Source: Blastomussa wellsi | Taxonomy: Eukaryota > Cnidaria > Anthozoa > Scleractinia > Plerogyridae | Direction: 5' to 3' | Assembly: GCA_947652115.1 (NCBI GenBank) | Contig: OX393568.1 | Span: forward strand, 1,243,353-1,307,352 | DNA: 64,000 nucleotides | Shown: one piece after another, positions 22,519-34,912 of the stretch | Numbering within the stretch: position 1 is the first letter of the stretch | How the letters are laid out: each line of letters begins with the position of its first letter | Notes under the pieces: model-generated | Told to the model about the DNA's origin: nothing | The model's database searches: none | What the model saw: only the letters and a program-made list of their open reading frames with translations | Made by a program: the position numbers and the translations under genes

Positions 22519-25500
22519 ACCTAAAATATTAGGCTGGCTATTTATCCCCAAATTACCACTGGTCATATTATCATTTACTCTAAGAAGTCCTCATTTTCCT
22601 CTAGGTCCAGCTAGGTGTTGATGCTGTAGTTCAATTTTGCTGATGGCACTTGTAATTTGTCTTAATTGTACTAGACATTTTTTTTAAACCAGTTCAAACT
22701 TATTGCTCCAGTACCAAATTTTAGCAACTTGTGCAATTTTACCTTAATGGCCTTGGTTTGCACATGGTTAGGGTTACAGATTGTCTAAATGTGATTAGCT
22801 TTCTTCAAACAACAATTTTATTTTGCCCATGAAATACTTGTAAAAGTTGGCATTGTATCCAGTTACTGTGGTTTATTTGGTTTTAATTTCTTACATGCAA
22901 ACATTCACAACATTAAATGATGCTGTCCACTGGATTGTGATTTATATATTTCTCACTGATACATAGCACTACTGTTGGAGGCATGGTGGCCTAATTGGCC
23001 TGGATCTACACATTTTGCTAAGTTTGTCTTCTAATTCTGACTTTCTCAGGCTTTGCAAAAACTCAATTCCCAATTTCTTCAAAAGAAAGAGCTTTCCGCA
23101 GAAGATATAGTAGGAGACAACGGCCATAAGTAAGTATGACCTTACTAACTTGGAATTAATTGTGCTAAACAAGCATTAACAAGCATTGTATTGGAGGCTG
23201 AGTGGTTAGAACATTGGACTTGCAATCCATAAGTCACAGGTTGAAGTCCTCTTTTGACCACTAGCGGCTATAATGTTCTTGGTAGCCCCAAGTTCAACTT
23301 CTTGGCTATGTTTGCAATTCTTTAGACCTTGTTATGTTTATTTACAATTACAATTATTGTTTCATTATTTGTTTACATTGGAGCTTGTTATTATTATTGA
23401 AGTAACAATGGTGCTAGTTTTGTTTGACTTTAACCAGGGCCACCCACATTTGTTTACCAATAACAGCAAGAGTTGCAAACTAGAATAGACCTTTTAATTT
23501 TTTTCTTGTTATACTGCTTTTAGTTTTTAATTATTTAGAAAATCCATGCAACAAAGCTCAGTAATGTAAATATAGCTAAGTCTATAATAGGCCTTATCAT
23601 GGTTTTCAATGCCATCTTGACGGGTAGGCAAAGCAGTCAGAAATTACAGTCAGTGTGTTTGTATAGGAATCTGATGAAGTTTGCAGAATTTATGAATCAC
23701 GATGTTGAAATGCTTGGTACAAGATTGTATTAACCAAGTTGAAGGATGTAGCTGCGATATAAGACACAAAGTTAAGTTTTTAATTTTCCATATATTTGTT
23801 TGTAATTTTTTCCTGCGAACTGCATCAATTTACAGACAAATGTATGGAAAATTAGATTCAAATGAACTAGTGAGCATCTTCTATCCCAGTTACATCCTTT
23901 AAACTTAGTGAACACAATCTTGTACCTGGCATTTCAACGTTGCGATTTGTAAATTGTGCAAACTTCAATTTTTCATCCCATACAAACACTGTAATGTCTG
24001 ACCTCTTTGCCTGCACCTGTCAAGATGGCGTCGAAAACCGTGATAAGGCCTATTCAAGCCTAGTTGCTTAATATCAAGCGGGTAGTCCATTGCAAGCTAC
24101 CCACTATTAGACAAGTTATTAGTACTGACAGTGATTAATCGATACTTCTGGGTAGCATGAGGCACTGTGAACATAATTTGTTTTTGCCCAAGGACAATGC
24201 TCTACAATTGCTAACACCCTTACCCCCTGAATCAGGAGTCTAACTTGCAAGCATTGAGACTATCCCTATTTGAATATAGTTGCAACTATTTACTTTCATT
24301 GCACATTTTGCAGAACCCCTCATGGAGTCTGGAAATCTCTGCTTGATGAATCAGAGAAAAAGGCAAAACAGCGGTTGGCCATCTCTGAAGAACTTCAAGG
24401 GCAGATGGCAGAAAGCATGAAGACCTTGAAGTCAAACAAAGCCCAGGTCTTCAAAAAGGTATGACTGTATTGGAAGGTATTCAGTAATGAGGAGAACAAG
24501 TCTGGGCTTGATGTGCGCATAGGTTAGCTGTTACTGTTAAGCCAATGATACACGGTTCAACATTTGTTGAGCAACAAATGTTGCGACAAATGTTGAACAG
24601 TGTATCATGTCATGTTGAATGTTGAAATATGCCATTCAACATGTTAAACTTTGTTGAATGAAAATAGAGCTTGGCTCTATTCTGTTCAACAAATTGCCGT
24701 TTGTTGAACGTCGTGGGAAAACGCAAAAACGTTTCAACAAGTCGCAACGATGATCAACATTTGCTGATCAACAAAAGTTGAAAGATGTTGAACTGTGTAT
24801 CATTGGCTTTATGTTTTAGTAAGTGGTTTTAAAGTGTATAAGTTGATGTTCTTTAGTTGATGTTTTTATGGATGACAACTCTATTCAAAGATTCAACCTT
24901 ACAGTAAATAAAGTCTTGAAAAACATTTTGAAGGTTTACTTGATAATGATTTAATCTTTTTCCATTGATAATATTATCATAATTGTTATTGCCTTCAGTG
25001 TCAAGAACTCACACAGAAAATTCATGAAGAACTTTTTGAGACAGTACGTGAATTGTCCAAGGTAAGAAATCTGTAGACAGACGTTTGTTAAATTTGTAAA
25101 CATCTCAATGCAAATTATGTTTGTTATAACATCTTTAGGCTAAGAAAGGTTATGAGGAAACGGAAAAGTTGGCACAGGTGGCCCGGGAACAAGCTGCAGA
25201 TGCTGAAGATAAGTACGTTGCAATTGCTTTTATTATTGACATAGGATTTCATAGGACATTGGCAAATTACAGTTTGTAATCATTGTCAACATATTGTTTA
25301 CATCAATTGACAGGCTCAAAAAGAAGAACGTCAAGTTTTTTCAGTCCAAGACATCACTGGAAAAGAATTTAAACAAGGTGAAGTACCTTCCATTCTCATC
25401 CCCATAGCCCTTTTCGTTTCTCTTCGCAGGCAGGGCCTTGGCATGAAGGGCTCTAGGGACATAGGATTTCAAAAAAAATTAAATTTTTTTTATTGGCTGG

Positions 25501-28500
25501 TTGAGAACAAAGAAATCTTAAGCAGAAGTCAAAATGTTCGTCGGCTGCCGCATTGCAGCACACAACATGTAGAAACATCAATTATATATTATATTACATA
25601 CATTAAGTCTGAAAGTCCTAGAATCCAGGACTGTAAATTCTATGCCCCCAGAGCCCTTCGTATTCCATGCCAAGGCCCTACCAGCTAAGAGAAACGAAAA
25701 GGGCTATGGAGACTAGAATGCACCTTCCTCCCCAGAGCCACTTTAAGTCCCTCTTAACTAGGGCTGCCACTAATTTTTCAGGTGGGTGGAGAAAGTAAAA
25801 AAGTACCGGTAGTGGGCCAGGGGGATGTTGTTGTTTATGTACTTTTCACTTTCCAGTGTTTTGGTTTTGTTTCAATGTAGCCGGTGCTCAAACTCTTAGT
25901 AGCCTCAGAGCAACCTGTTTTTCGTAATCAGGCTCTGCCAGCTAAGAAGAACAAGCAGCTCTGGGAACGAGAATGGGCATATAGCTGAACAGTCATTCAG
26001 TCAACGTGTTGCATAGCCGATTATATATTTTTTTGACCAATGTTTGTTCTTGTTACCTTCTTAGAGCTCCAGTAGGCGTGAGATTTGTGAAAGACGGACA
26101 GCAATGGCTAGGAATGAATACATTTTATCACTTGCTTCAGCAAATGCACACATGACAAGATACTTCTGCAAGGAGTTACAAGAAATCATGTCTGTAAGTT
26201 ATGCTAAGAAAACAACTGTCCAGTCATGAGTACAGCAAAAGTTTGATGCATGTACATGCAGACCTACTGAATAAAAATTTTGATCAGTGATGCTGTACAT
26301 TTTGTGAAATATTACAGAAAATTTACTCTCCTTTTGCGATACAGACTTTAGATGGTGATTTCTTTGACCAGCTGAGAGGATACTTTACTACGCTTGGTCA
26401 AGTTGAAGTGGATGCATGCAAGAATGCCATGCCCGGATTTGAAACAGTTGTATCACATGCAAACACAGTAAGTTTTAAAATGTTGCAGTTAGTTTTGTAA
26501 AGGATGGGAGCTCATGTCTGGGGACTGCAAGCTGTATATGGTTTCATTTCTTTTGTACAGTGTACTCTTCATCTGGTCAGGCTTTTAGCCAGATGGCCGT
26601 CCAGGCGTCCTGTGAACGGCCACTTTTTAAAGAAAACGGTTTTATTTTCCATATGTTGATTTATAAATTGTTCATTTTAGCAGGCCCCATAGCGATCTTG
26701 GACGGCCACTTTTCAAAACCTGACTAAAAGCCTGCATCTGGGTCATGTTGTTGTTCCCTGCCCAACCATCCAAAGTATAATTTTAGCATCTACAACAATT
26801 CTCCCCACAGACTTGTGGTACCTTGTATGTTAAAAGTCTAATTTAATCCTGCATTTGGTCTCTAATGTGTTAATGGTCTGTACAATAAGCTAACAAATTA
26901 ATAAATAAAGAGATTTATATATATTTTTCAGATTAATAGAGATATATCTCTTCAGTCATTCCTGGCAAAGAATAAAGTATTTTCTGAAGTTGTTCAATAT
27001 GATTTTGAATCCTGCAGAAATGATAAAGTGAGTATTTCAGCTTTTCCACATTGTAAGTCACCAAAAGGCGACTTCCTTTTTTAAAATGGTCGCCACTAAA
27101 ATGAAATGCATGTGGTTGTCAAAATTAATAGCGGCGAGCTGCCCGATCTAAGACATCAAACACAACAAACGGTTAAGTCAAAAGTATGATTTATACTAAG
27201 CAAATGGATAGCAGGATTGGTGATTGGATAAATGTGCAGACAAATTTCTTTAGCTTTGTTCTTTTTCTACATTAAGGTAATGCCTTTGCACTGCACTGGT
27301 CGCCAATTGTAAATTGGTAGCCTGTTCCAGGCTCTCAGTTAGTGGATATGCAAGCTATGCAAGCGAAGCTAGCCTACGTGTAGAATGAAGAGGTGGGGTG
27401 AAGACGTCTTCACCCCACCTCTTCGCTTTTCTGCTTGCTTTGCTGGCATATCTTTTCTTTCCGTGCCCCACTATCTGAGAGCCTGGAACAGGCTACCAAA
27501 TTGGTGACCTCTTTGGCAAACTTAGTTGCCAAACTTTAAATCACTGACCATGGCGACCAAAATGATAACAATATTACCTGATTTCATACGGGGAGGACTG
27601 GGTCCGAGTCTGTATATTATGGGATTATTCAAAACAAGACCCACCTACTCAGAAAGAGCATACCGAGCTTTACAAGATCCTCAAGTTTGTTGCTTATTGG
27701 TCTAATATTGAACGAGATACAGCCAACCAAAAAGTCCAAAATTTACTGAGAAATTTTCATGTTTTTGAATGGCTATATCTCCTTCAATATTGGCATGATT
27801 AACTCCAAACTTACGGATTTTATAATGCTTGGTGTGCATTTTCTGTCTATGAGGGTCTTGTGTTGAATAATCCCATAATATACGGATTTCGTTAGCAGCC
27901 ACCCCCCCCCCCCCCCCCCCCTCCCCGTATGAAATCGGGCAATGGAGCACTGATGTGTAAGAGAGACTGCTAGAACTACAGGAGTTAATTTAAGTTGATC
28001 AGAATGATTAGTACATATTTTGAATCTGTGATTTAATACCCGTGTCTTTTTGTTGAAACTGTTGCTAGGTGAGAAAGCTAACAACAGAACACAATGCTGG
28101 TCTAGCACTCAACAAAGAAGCAAGAAAGCTAGCCATGAGACTTGCCAAGGATCAGATGAGTCTGAAAGCAAAGGCCAAGCAGTTACAGGCTGCAAGTCAG
28201 GTTTGATGCTATGTCGTAACTACTTTTAGTTAGTACATTGTGAAAAATAAGGGAGAAAATAGTGAAATGGGAGAAGTATTAACTCAAGGATTGTTTCTAT
28301 TTTTCTCTTAATTAATGAAGTCATAAAAAATTGTAACTCTACTTGTAAGTGACATTGTAATAAATTATAAAATTAATGAACTTAATTTCCATCCTAAATC
28401 ATTTTTCCTCAATAAAGTGTGTTTTCCTCTAAAATATAAAATGTAACTTACAGCACTTCCTGTAAGGGCTTTATTAACTGGATGTTTTTCTTTTGTTTAA

Positions 28501-31500
28501 TTTGAAATGTTATTCGGCACTATGAATCAAAACCTGACAGTTGACGTTGTTTGCTTAGACTGATGATACACCATCAGCTGCAGCATCTGATGGTAATCAA
28601 GAGGGTGAACAGAGTGCCGACACACTCAAAGAAGCCATCAGACTCATTGAGGTTTGTTCTGTTCTTTCTTCCATTTTATTTACACTCAACTTTTATGCAC
28701 TAGTTACTGTTTTCGAGTATAAAAAATTTTTAATCATGACCATCGGGTATCAGACAATACATTACATTTACAGTCTTTCCAGTAAAACTGTGAACACCTG
28801 AAATATTTCAGGAATGTTGATTATGTGGTGACCAATCACAGCAAAGTTCAGGACACGCGAACAAACCTCAAAACCACAAACTACCGTTGGTGTTTGCGGT
28901 TTAGTTTTCTCACACCTGATTGGCTTTTTTCTTGTAACACAATAACATTCCACATACATTTCTGATGTTCACGGTTTTACAGGAAAGACTGTAACGATAA
29001 TTTAATTTATGCCATGTAGCCCTTTGAATTACTCCAGATGAAGAAAGTTTTTTGAAAAATTTCTCCAATTTGAAATCTATCTCGCTATTTTATGGAGGAG
29101 TTCAAAACAAACGAACAATCACCTTTTCATTTAATTATTTTTGAAAAAAAATTGTAAGAAACCAATTTGCATTTATTTCAACCACAGTTATGCAATGACT
29201 ATCACTGCAGGTGTGTCCCTTTTGCACTGTGACAAATCGCATTGTAGAAATTAATCAGAGGGTTATAAAAGATAAACCCCTTTCTGGCTTACTGATATAT
29301 TGGGGGATAATGCCCTTGACTGAAAGATTGTCCTCAAATTTCACAGTTGCCCTCGAAGCTTCGCTTGCCGGCCAGCTATTCAATCATTTTTCAGACACTC
29401 TCTCAGCCTCAGGCGCTATATCCTCCAATATACCAGCTGCTTGAAACTGTTTATTTACTAAATATGCTTTAGCCAAAAGATGCTTGTTTGCCTTCAGAAT
29501 AGAGATGTGCATTATAAGGCTAGAACTAAAATTCACTTTTTTCAGACAAGCAAATTAAAAACAGAAGCATGCTTGGAAGTCTTGCGAGAGGCTGGAGGTA
29601 AGTACACAGATTTGCTTCAATCACAAGCAATTAAATCTAACTTGTACTGAAAAATTGTACAAAATGTTATTGGAGACATTAATTTTTAACAGAGTGACTT
29701 AAAGGAGCACTGACATGGGAGTTTTGGTGTTTTTAGCTTCATTCATTACTAAAATTATTACCTGGTACCTTTACTCGTGCCCAAAATGCTCCTGATGGAC
29801 TAACAGGAAGATATCAAACGAATTGTGGCTCAGAGAGCAAACCATAACAAATTTCTAGTGATATTTTCTAGGAATGGCTCTAGAATTTGAAAAAACTGGC
29901 ACGTTTTTTTTCAAATTTCAATCCACTTCCATTCTTGCCATCCTAAGTGATAGGTGGCAATAAACAGTTTCAGTGTAGTGATGTAGTCCTAGGTAACAAA
30001 ACTACACCATTATTTTTGGGTTTCCATTGATGCAAGAACATATTTCAGCATTTTGAAATGATGCCAAAATACCGTGACATTGCCCCTTTAAATTTGACAG
30101 ATGCAAAAGTAATAATAATTAACTGTTACCAACGTCATCACTTTTGAGTTGTACTTGTAAAAGTTTCATGAATGGGTTCGGTTATAATCCAATTCTACTG
30201 GCCAAGTATGGGTGGTTGCATTGTTACCAACGTCATCACTTTTGAGTTGTACTTGTAAAAGTTTCATGAATGGGTTCGGTTATAATCCAATTCTACTGGC
30301 CAAGTTTGAGTGGTTGCATTATTATTTTCTAAATTATGTTTTATCTGTTTCGTTAGTAAATGTGGATGAGTGGATGAAGAGTGCTAATTCCTTGTCGCCT
30401 AATGACATGGAAGCTGGTGAGTTTTTCTTGGATGATATCTGGATAAACAACTGCACTTTTATGTTAAATACAAGGTATAATATAGTATTTATTGTTATTA
30501 ATAATTTTAAATTTTTATGAAGTCAAAATGCATGCTAGCTAATGGTGGTGCACGTGGCACCTTACAACACAGCACAAACGAAACGCCCTTTTTCAGCTAA
30601 AAGTTAGAGTGGAATGTCAGACATGAGTATGTCACAAGCACACAGTGCTCAATGTATAATATCTAGAAGAAAGGAAATCAGATTTTATTTTAATACACAG
30701 TCACTTAGCGCTAACTGCATAGATGCCTAATAATTCACAGCATGGATGCACTTTAATGCTACTGAAGTGGTAAGAGGCAGATAGGTTAGGTGCATGATGT
30801 AGACGATGAGTTTCAAGAACTTGCACTGTCTTCCAATGACATTAAAAGAAACCTCTGATCTTACAGTAACAGTAATCCCTCAATCACACTTTGTCCAAAC
30901 ATTAGTTACACAACTTGGTGCTACGTAATGGAAACTTGTCACACAATTGGGAGCAATCAGTCAAACCATGTAAAGAATTTAAGTATTTTTTACAAATAAT
31001 TGTTAATAAACAATTGTTAACTATTAAATTTAAAAGTTTTGAAATCAGTTTCAGATTTTTTGTGATTGTTTTTGTTATCTTTGTGCTGTTCAGATTTCCG
31101 TGGAAGTCAGAACTCATTGAATTCTTTCAATGATGACTTCTCTGACAAATTTGATGATGACTGGGATGACATGGACGGCACTTTCACGGCAGACTACTCA
31201 TCAGACGAAGATGGAAAAAGTGTGTCATCAAATGGCTCCATTCCAGTGGCATGTGTTGCTTTGTACAACTTTGAGGTCTGCATGACTTTCAACCCTTGTG
31301 ACTGTGATATTGATAATTGACACTGCAAAGTATTTCCAAATCTATTAAAAGATAATCACACAAGTAACAATGTTGGGTAATTGAAATGAAAAATTATGAC
31401 AACCCCTGCCCCCATTTCAATCAACAGATGGGAAAAATGGCGTGTTTTCAATTGGTTTTAGCACGAATTCACCATAATGATTTACAGGTTGGGGAGGTTC

Positions 31501-34500
31501 ATTTCTTCCTGTAAGTTTTAATATTCCTGAAGTCCAAGATTGTAGATTAGCTTTATGTGAAAAGGGCCTAACAACTACAAGTTTTCTCAGCTTATTATGT
31601 ATGCCCTCTGATGGGTGTGGCTCAAGGTCAGCTACCTTATTGAATTCTTATTGAGAGCCCTGACGGTTCTTTTTAGGGTAGAATTTTACTACTCACAGTA
31701 GGATAACAGGGACGGGTCCAGGAATTTTTAGTAGGTGGGGTCCAAAGTTTAGCAACAATATGTGATCCTGTCAATGTGAAAAATTCAGGGTCAAACATTA
31801 AGTAGTAGAGAATTAGGTTGGGGAATATGGGGTTCCAGACCCCCTGCTCCCTGGATCCACCACTGGATCCGTCAAAGCTAGATGAACACATGGTGTGGTT
31901 GACTGAAAGTTGCACTGTTACTGCATTAACAGGTTAATATGTTTCCTAAATTTCTAATAGTGTAAGTAAACTATGTGAATCATTTTGTTCTTTTCAGGCA
32001 ACAGACTCGGAAGAACTTACCATTACTGAAGGAGAAGAACTGGAAATCTTAGAAAGAGATGGTGAAGGGTGGTGCAAGGTACAGTACTGTAGAAATATAC
32101 TATGGTAACCTTAACAAATTCATGAACATCTGACACCAAGCCTGCAAATAACAGCCGGTCATCCATCATTTGTCCGGCAAATTTCAGGATTTGACTGGCA
32201 AAAGCTTGGTCTGGTCGGACATCCTGACCGGCAGTCCTGATACAGATGAGGGGAAAAGTCAGTGAACTCTTTTTATAGATATCAACCAGTTGATATTTTT
32301 GTCCGACCAGACAGGCTTTTTGTCCGGTCAAATTTGTCCCTGGCCTGACAAATGACCTCCCTTTTGACAAAAATTATTTGCAGGCTTGGACACTGTACTT
32401 TGATGAACAACAAGTTAAGAACATGTTGTGAGCATTTTGACGAGATGTTTTATGTTGCTTGATCGTTAGCTTTACTAAGTCCAAGAACATTCTGATCGCC
32501 TGCTCTACTTCATTAACTTTTAGCGTTACATCCAGCATGGTAAAGAAGTTGTATTGGCACGTTGAATAAAAATGTTCTAATATTTGCTGTTGTCATCTAG
32601 TCCTAGTTCTGCTCTGTTTATAATTTGAACTATTTTTCCACAGACATGTTTTAGCTAAAGTTGTAAAATATTATTTTTAGCATTTTCACCTGCACATTTT
32701 GCTTACCTTTACTTTGCATAATTTGCCTATTTTCTAATTGTTTCCATCCTAGTTCGTGAATGCAAAAAATATTTCAATCTCTTACATACCAGCTATAAAT
32801 CTTTAAGGATAATTCTAACTGTATGCCAAGTTATGTTTTTATTGAATAAAAGAATGCTTGCAAACCAGAACAGAATTACCCTCAATACTCAAATGTCATG
32901 GTGAATAGTTGGAATACTGGTGATAATAAAAGAAACTCTAGGCTTTCTTCAGTTAAACATGGCAAAATTTAATATTAATTCGAAATCAATGTTGTTTCAC
33001 ATTCATTGTCAATGTCAGAAATTTTTAAGAAATTAGTAATTCTAACTTTTGTTTTATCAGCTTCTCTGCAACTTTAATATTTTTTTTCAGTATTTCTGGA
33101 CATTTTTAAAAGTGCCAAGTTTTTAATTTTATTAAGAGTAAACCGTAAAATAAACTGCAAGCTAAAAATGTTCCTTTCCTCGCATGCTACAACAGGAAAG
33201 GGGGCAGGGGAGGGTGGGGGGGGGGTTGTATTCTGGGGCAAGACATGTTTACAGTGCCTCTCTTGACCTGAAAGTAGAAATAAGACCAAGCTGTGTTCTA
33301 GGTAAGAGATACAAGGTTTTCTTCCTAAACATGGCCTGGCATATTTAATTGAACACTCAGCTGGTTTTGGTAGCAATCTGTTGATCAATTGGCATGAATT
33401 CGTTATCAACACTTCACCACCAATCTGGAGCCGGGCTGAGTACTTAGCCTGTGATGCCCACAAAACGTAAGCATAGCTCACCTGACAGCATGACTAGCTG
33501 CTATCGTTTTGCAAACTTAATGTTATATAGCTAACTTAATAAACTGAAACCTGATGGTTACATGTTTTGACTATATTTTTATTTTCACCTCATTTTGGCA
33601 GGGTCGTAACAAGTCAGGTGAAGTAGGTTTTTTTCCTGAGTCCTATGTAGAAGTTGGTTCAACATCTAACCACTCCCCACCCCAGATCACACCAGGAAGT
33701 TCCTATACAGATGGTCCTGCTGGTGGGTCACCGACTAGTGTCTCTAGCATAGGACAAGCAACGTCAGCTTCAAGTAAATACTGTAAGTTACATTTGCTTT
33801 CTTTTTATGTGTTATCCTAGCCGTTTTGAGAGTGCTTTTAAATTAAAAATAGCATTTAGTAACTGAAAAACAGTAGCTGTACTTGACGTTTACATTGTGG
33901 CAGGTGCTATGGCTTAGTGGTTAGTGTACTGGACCAGGTTTGTAACCTACAAATAACCCTGCGATGGACTACGCTTTCCATCCAAGGGGTAGCAGAAATA
34001 ACCCTTGTTGCTTCATGCTACAGAAATAAGCCGAGGATAAGCTCTGGGCTCTGGTCTGATGAGCCACTAGGCTTACAATGCAGTCTTTACCTACCTACTT
34101 CTGTTTACATAATACAATATTATTGATTTGATCTTTTCTTGATAGTGTGTTATGTTAGAGCACTGTATGACTACGAGGCATTGAGTGACGATGAAATATC
34201 ATTCAAGGAAGGTGACATTGTTGGAGTACTTCAGAAAGATGACAACAATGTTGATGACGGATTCTGGTATGGTGAGTTTCAAGGATGTCGGGGTGTATTT
34301 CCTTCTTTGGTGGTGGAAGATTTACCAGAAGGCTTTCAAACTACCGACACTAATATGAATGTTACAGACTCCTTATCATCAACTTCATCTTGTAACACTA
34401 GAGCTGGAGATTACATAACATTGCCATTAGATTACAAAGCCAATTCATCGGCTCCTTCTGTATCTAACATGTTACAACCTGTAAGAAAAGCGCCGCCTCC

Positions 34501-34912
34501 CCCTGCCAACTCTCCGAAAATTCCAAGGAGTACAACAATGGCCTCAGGAGCTAGAGCTCTCTTGCCACCTGCAGAACGTCAACGAGCAAAAACTGAAAAT
34601 TCTACAACTATGAAAAAACCAGATAGTGGGGCATTTACAAGAAGCATGTCCCAGAATCCATCCCTTCAATTAAAAATATATGAAAATATAAATCAGTTGG
34701 TCCCATCATCGAAGCCTCCTGATTATGTTAATGTCACTGACCTTCCGTCAGCATCAACAGCAAATGGCCCTTCGACGTCGGCAAGTGCTTCTCTAACTGC
34801 TCCTAAACCAGTGGCAAGATCTCGTCGCCCTGCACCACCTCCTAAGCCGCCTCCACCAACTGCAGCTAGCAGAAGTTCATATAATCATGGATCAAAATTA
34901 TCTTATGTTTAA
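21273..34912 (+). CDS. FCHSD: F-BAR and double SH3 domain protein (FCHSD / Nervous wreck family)
   Basis: Adaptor of 831 residues that in known relatives (FCHSD1/2, fly Nwk) bends membrane and recruits WASP/dynamin-type partners during endocytosis. Exons: 21273-21302, 21382-21479, 21557-21602, 23050-23129, 24314-24458, 24999-25061, 25139-25212, 25314-25377, 26065-26193, 26345-26467, 26932-27027, 28069-28200, 28559-28651, 29546-29597, 30357-30416, 31094-31275, 31998-32078, 33602-33782, 34146-34912. Residues 1 to about 280 form the coiled-coil F-BAR region. SH3-1 is about 479-534 (ALYNF, GWCKG, GFFPESYVEV) and SH3-2 about 579-636 (ALYDY, GFWYGE, GVFPSLVVE). An acidic linker (FDDDWDDMDG) precedes SH3-1. 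The tail has poly-proline runs (APPPPA, APPPKPPPPT) and tyrosines in YENI and YVNV. The donor of exon 18 is ambiguous: 33782 (GTAAGT) or a weaker one after 33773; both keep the frame. ATG 21273 is the first in-frame start and follows an AT-poor leader. Confidence 0.93.
22438..22515 (+). repeat. Retroelement-like fragment
   Basis: Contains GAGCTGACGTTTCGAGCGTT followed by AGCCCTTCGTCGGAGC, a segment that recurs widely in cnidarian genomes by my recollection. Only about 80 bp is recognisable, in an FCHSD intron. Confidence 0.4.
23192..23300 (+). repeat. Second type of tRNA-derived SINE, partial
   Basis: Reads GGAGGCTGAGTGGTTAGAACATTGGACTTGCAATCC then CACAGGTTGAAGTCCTC: A-box and B-box-like parts of a tRNA head. 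The tail differs from the main SINE family. It lies in the FCHSD intron after exon 4. Confidence 0.6.
24541..24807. mobile_element. MITE with GCCAATGATACAC ends
   Basis: GCCAATGATACACGGTTCAACA and TGTTGAACTGTGTATCATTGGC are near-perfect inverted ends. The interior is full of short GTTCAACA/TGTTGAAC palindromes. Located in the FCHSD intron after exon 5. Confidence 0.85.
25400..25711. mobile_element. MITE with CCATAGCCCTTTTCGTTTCTC ends
   Basis: The left end CCCATAGCCCTTTTCGTTTC is mirrored by GAAACGAAAAGGGCTATGG at the right; inner AGGGCCTTGGCATGAAGGGCTC pairs with GAGCCCTTCGTATTCCATGC. About 310 bp with no transposase. Confidence 0.85.
25757..25905 (-). repeat. Repeat shared with 2130-2313
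   Basis: AGGGCTGCCACTAATTTTTC and TACTTTTCACTTTCCAGTGT are reverse complements of the PPEF-intron copy. Same family in opposite orientation. Confidence 0.6.
26575..26743. mobile_element. MITE with GTCAGGCTTTTAG ends
   Basis: GTCAGGCTTTTAGCCAGATG and GGCCGTCC on the left are inverted at GGACGGCCACTTTTCAAAAC and CTGACTAAAAGCC on the right. Lies between FCHSD exons 10 and 11. Confidence 0.75.
27314..27499. mobile_element. Palindromic MITE with TTGGTAGCCTG ends
   Basis: TTGGTAGCCTGTTCCAGGCT and CTCAG match inverted CTGAGAGCCTGGAACAGGCT and ACCAA. An inner perfect palindrome GAGGTGGGGTGAAGAC/GTCTTCACCCCACCTC sits at the centre. Confidence 0.85.
27577..27940. mobile_element. MITE with CCTGATTTCATACGGGGA ends
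   Basis: The ends CCTGATTTCATACGGGGAGG and CTCCCCGTATGAAATCGGGC are inverted copies. An inner pair TATATTATGGGATTATT / AATAATCCCATAATATA is also inverted. A 20-bp poly(C) at 27902-27921 abuts the right end. Lies in the FCHSD intron before exon 12. Confidence 0.8.
28770..28992. mobile_element. MITE with ACAGTCTTTCCAGTAAAAC ends
   Basis: ACAGTCTTTCCAGTAAAACT and GTGAACA are mirrored by TGTTCACGGTTTTACAGGAA and AGACTGT. A second inverted pair (CTACCGTTGGTGTTTGCGG region) fills the centre. No ORF of note. Confidence 0.85.
29699..30091 (+). mobile_element. TTAA-flanked MITE, copy B
   Basis: Begins TTAAAGGAGCACTGACATGG and ends CCGTGACATTGCCCCTTTAA. At 393 bp it is longer than copies A and C and diverged internally, but the ends and TTAA borders agree. 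Confidence 0.65.
30125..30320 (+). repeat. 98-bp tandem duplication
   Basis: GTTACCAACGTCATCACTTT...GGTTGCATT occurs twice with a period of 98 bp (second copy from 30223); the copies differ at about two bases (AAGTATGGG versus AAGTTTGAG). It ends about 35 bp before FCHSD exon 15 but leaves the splice site outside. Confidence 0.92.
32136..32389. mobile_element. MITE with CCAAGCCTGCAAATAA ends
   Basis: CCAAGCCTGCAAATAACAG at the left and AATTATTTGCAGGCTTGG at the right are inverted. The inner TTTGTCCGG/TGGTCGGACA segments recur on both arms. Confidence 0.8.
33902..34110 (+). repeat. tRNA-derived SINE with internal deletion
   Basis: GCTATGGCTTAGTGGTTAGTGTACTGGACC runs straight into AACCCTGCGATGGACTACG, so the B box and mid region are lost. 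The tail (GCTCTGGTCTGATGAGCCACTAGG) is intact. It lies just before the last FCHSD exon. Confidence 0.7.

Noticed and set aside
33074..33481. 135-residue minus-strand frame
   Set aside because: Inside an FCHSD intron, includes a poly(G) run read as poly-proline, and matches no family.
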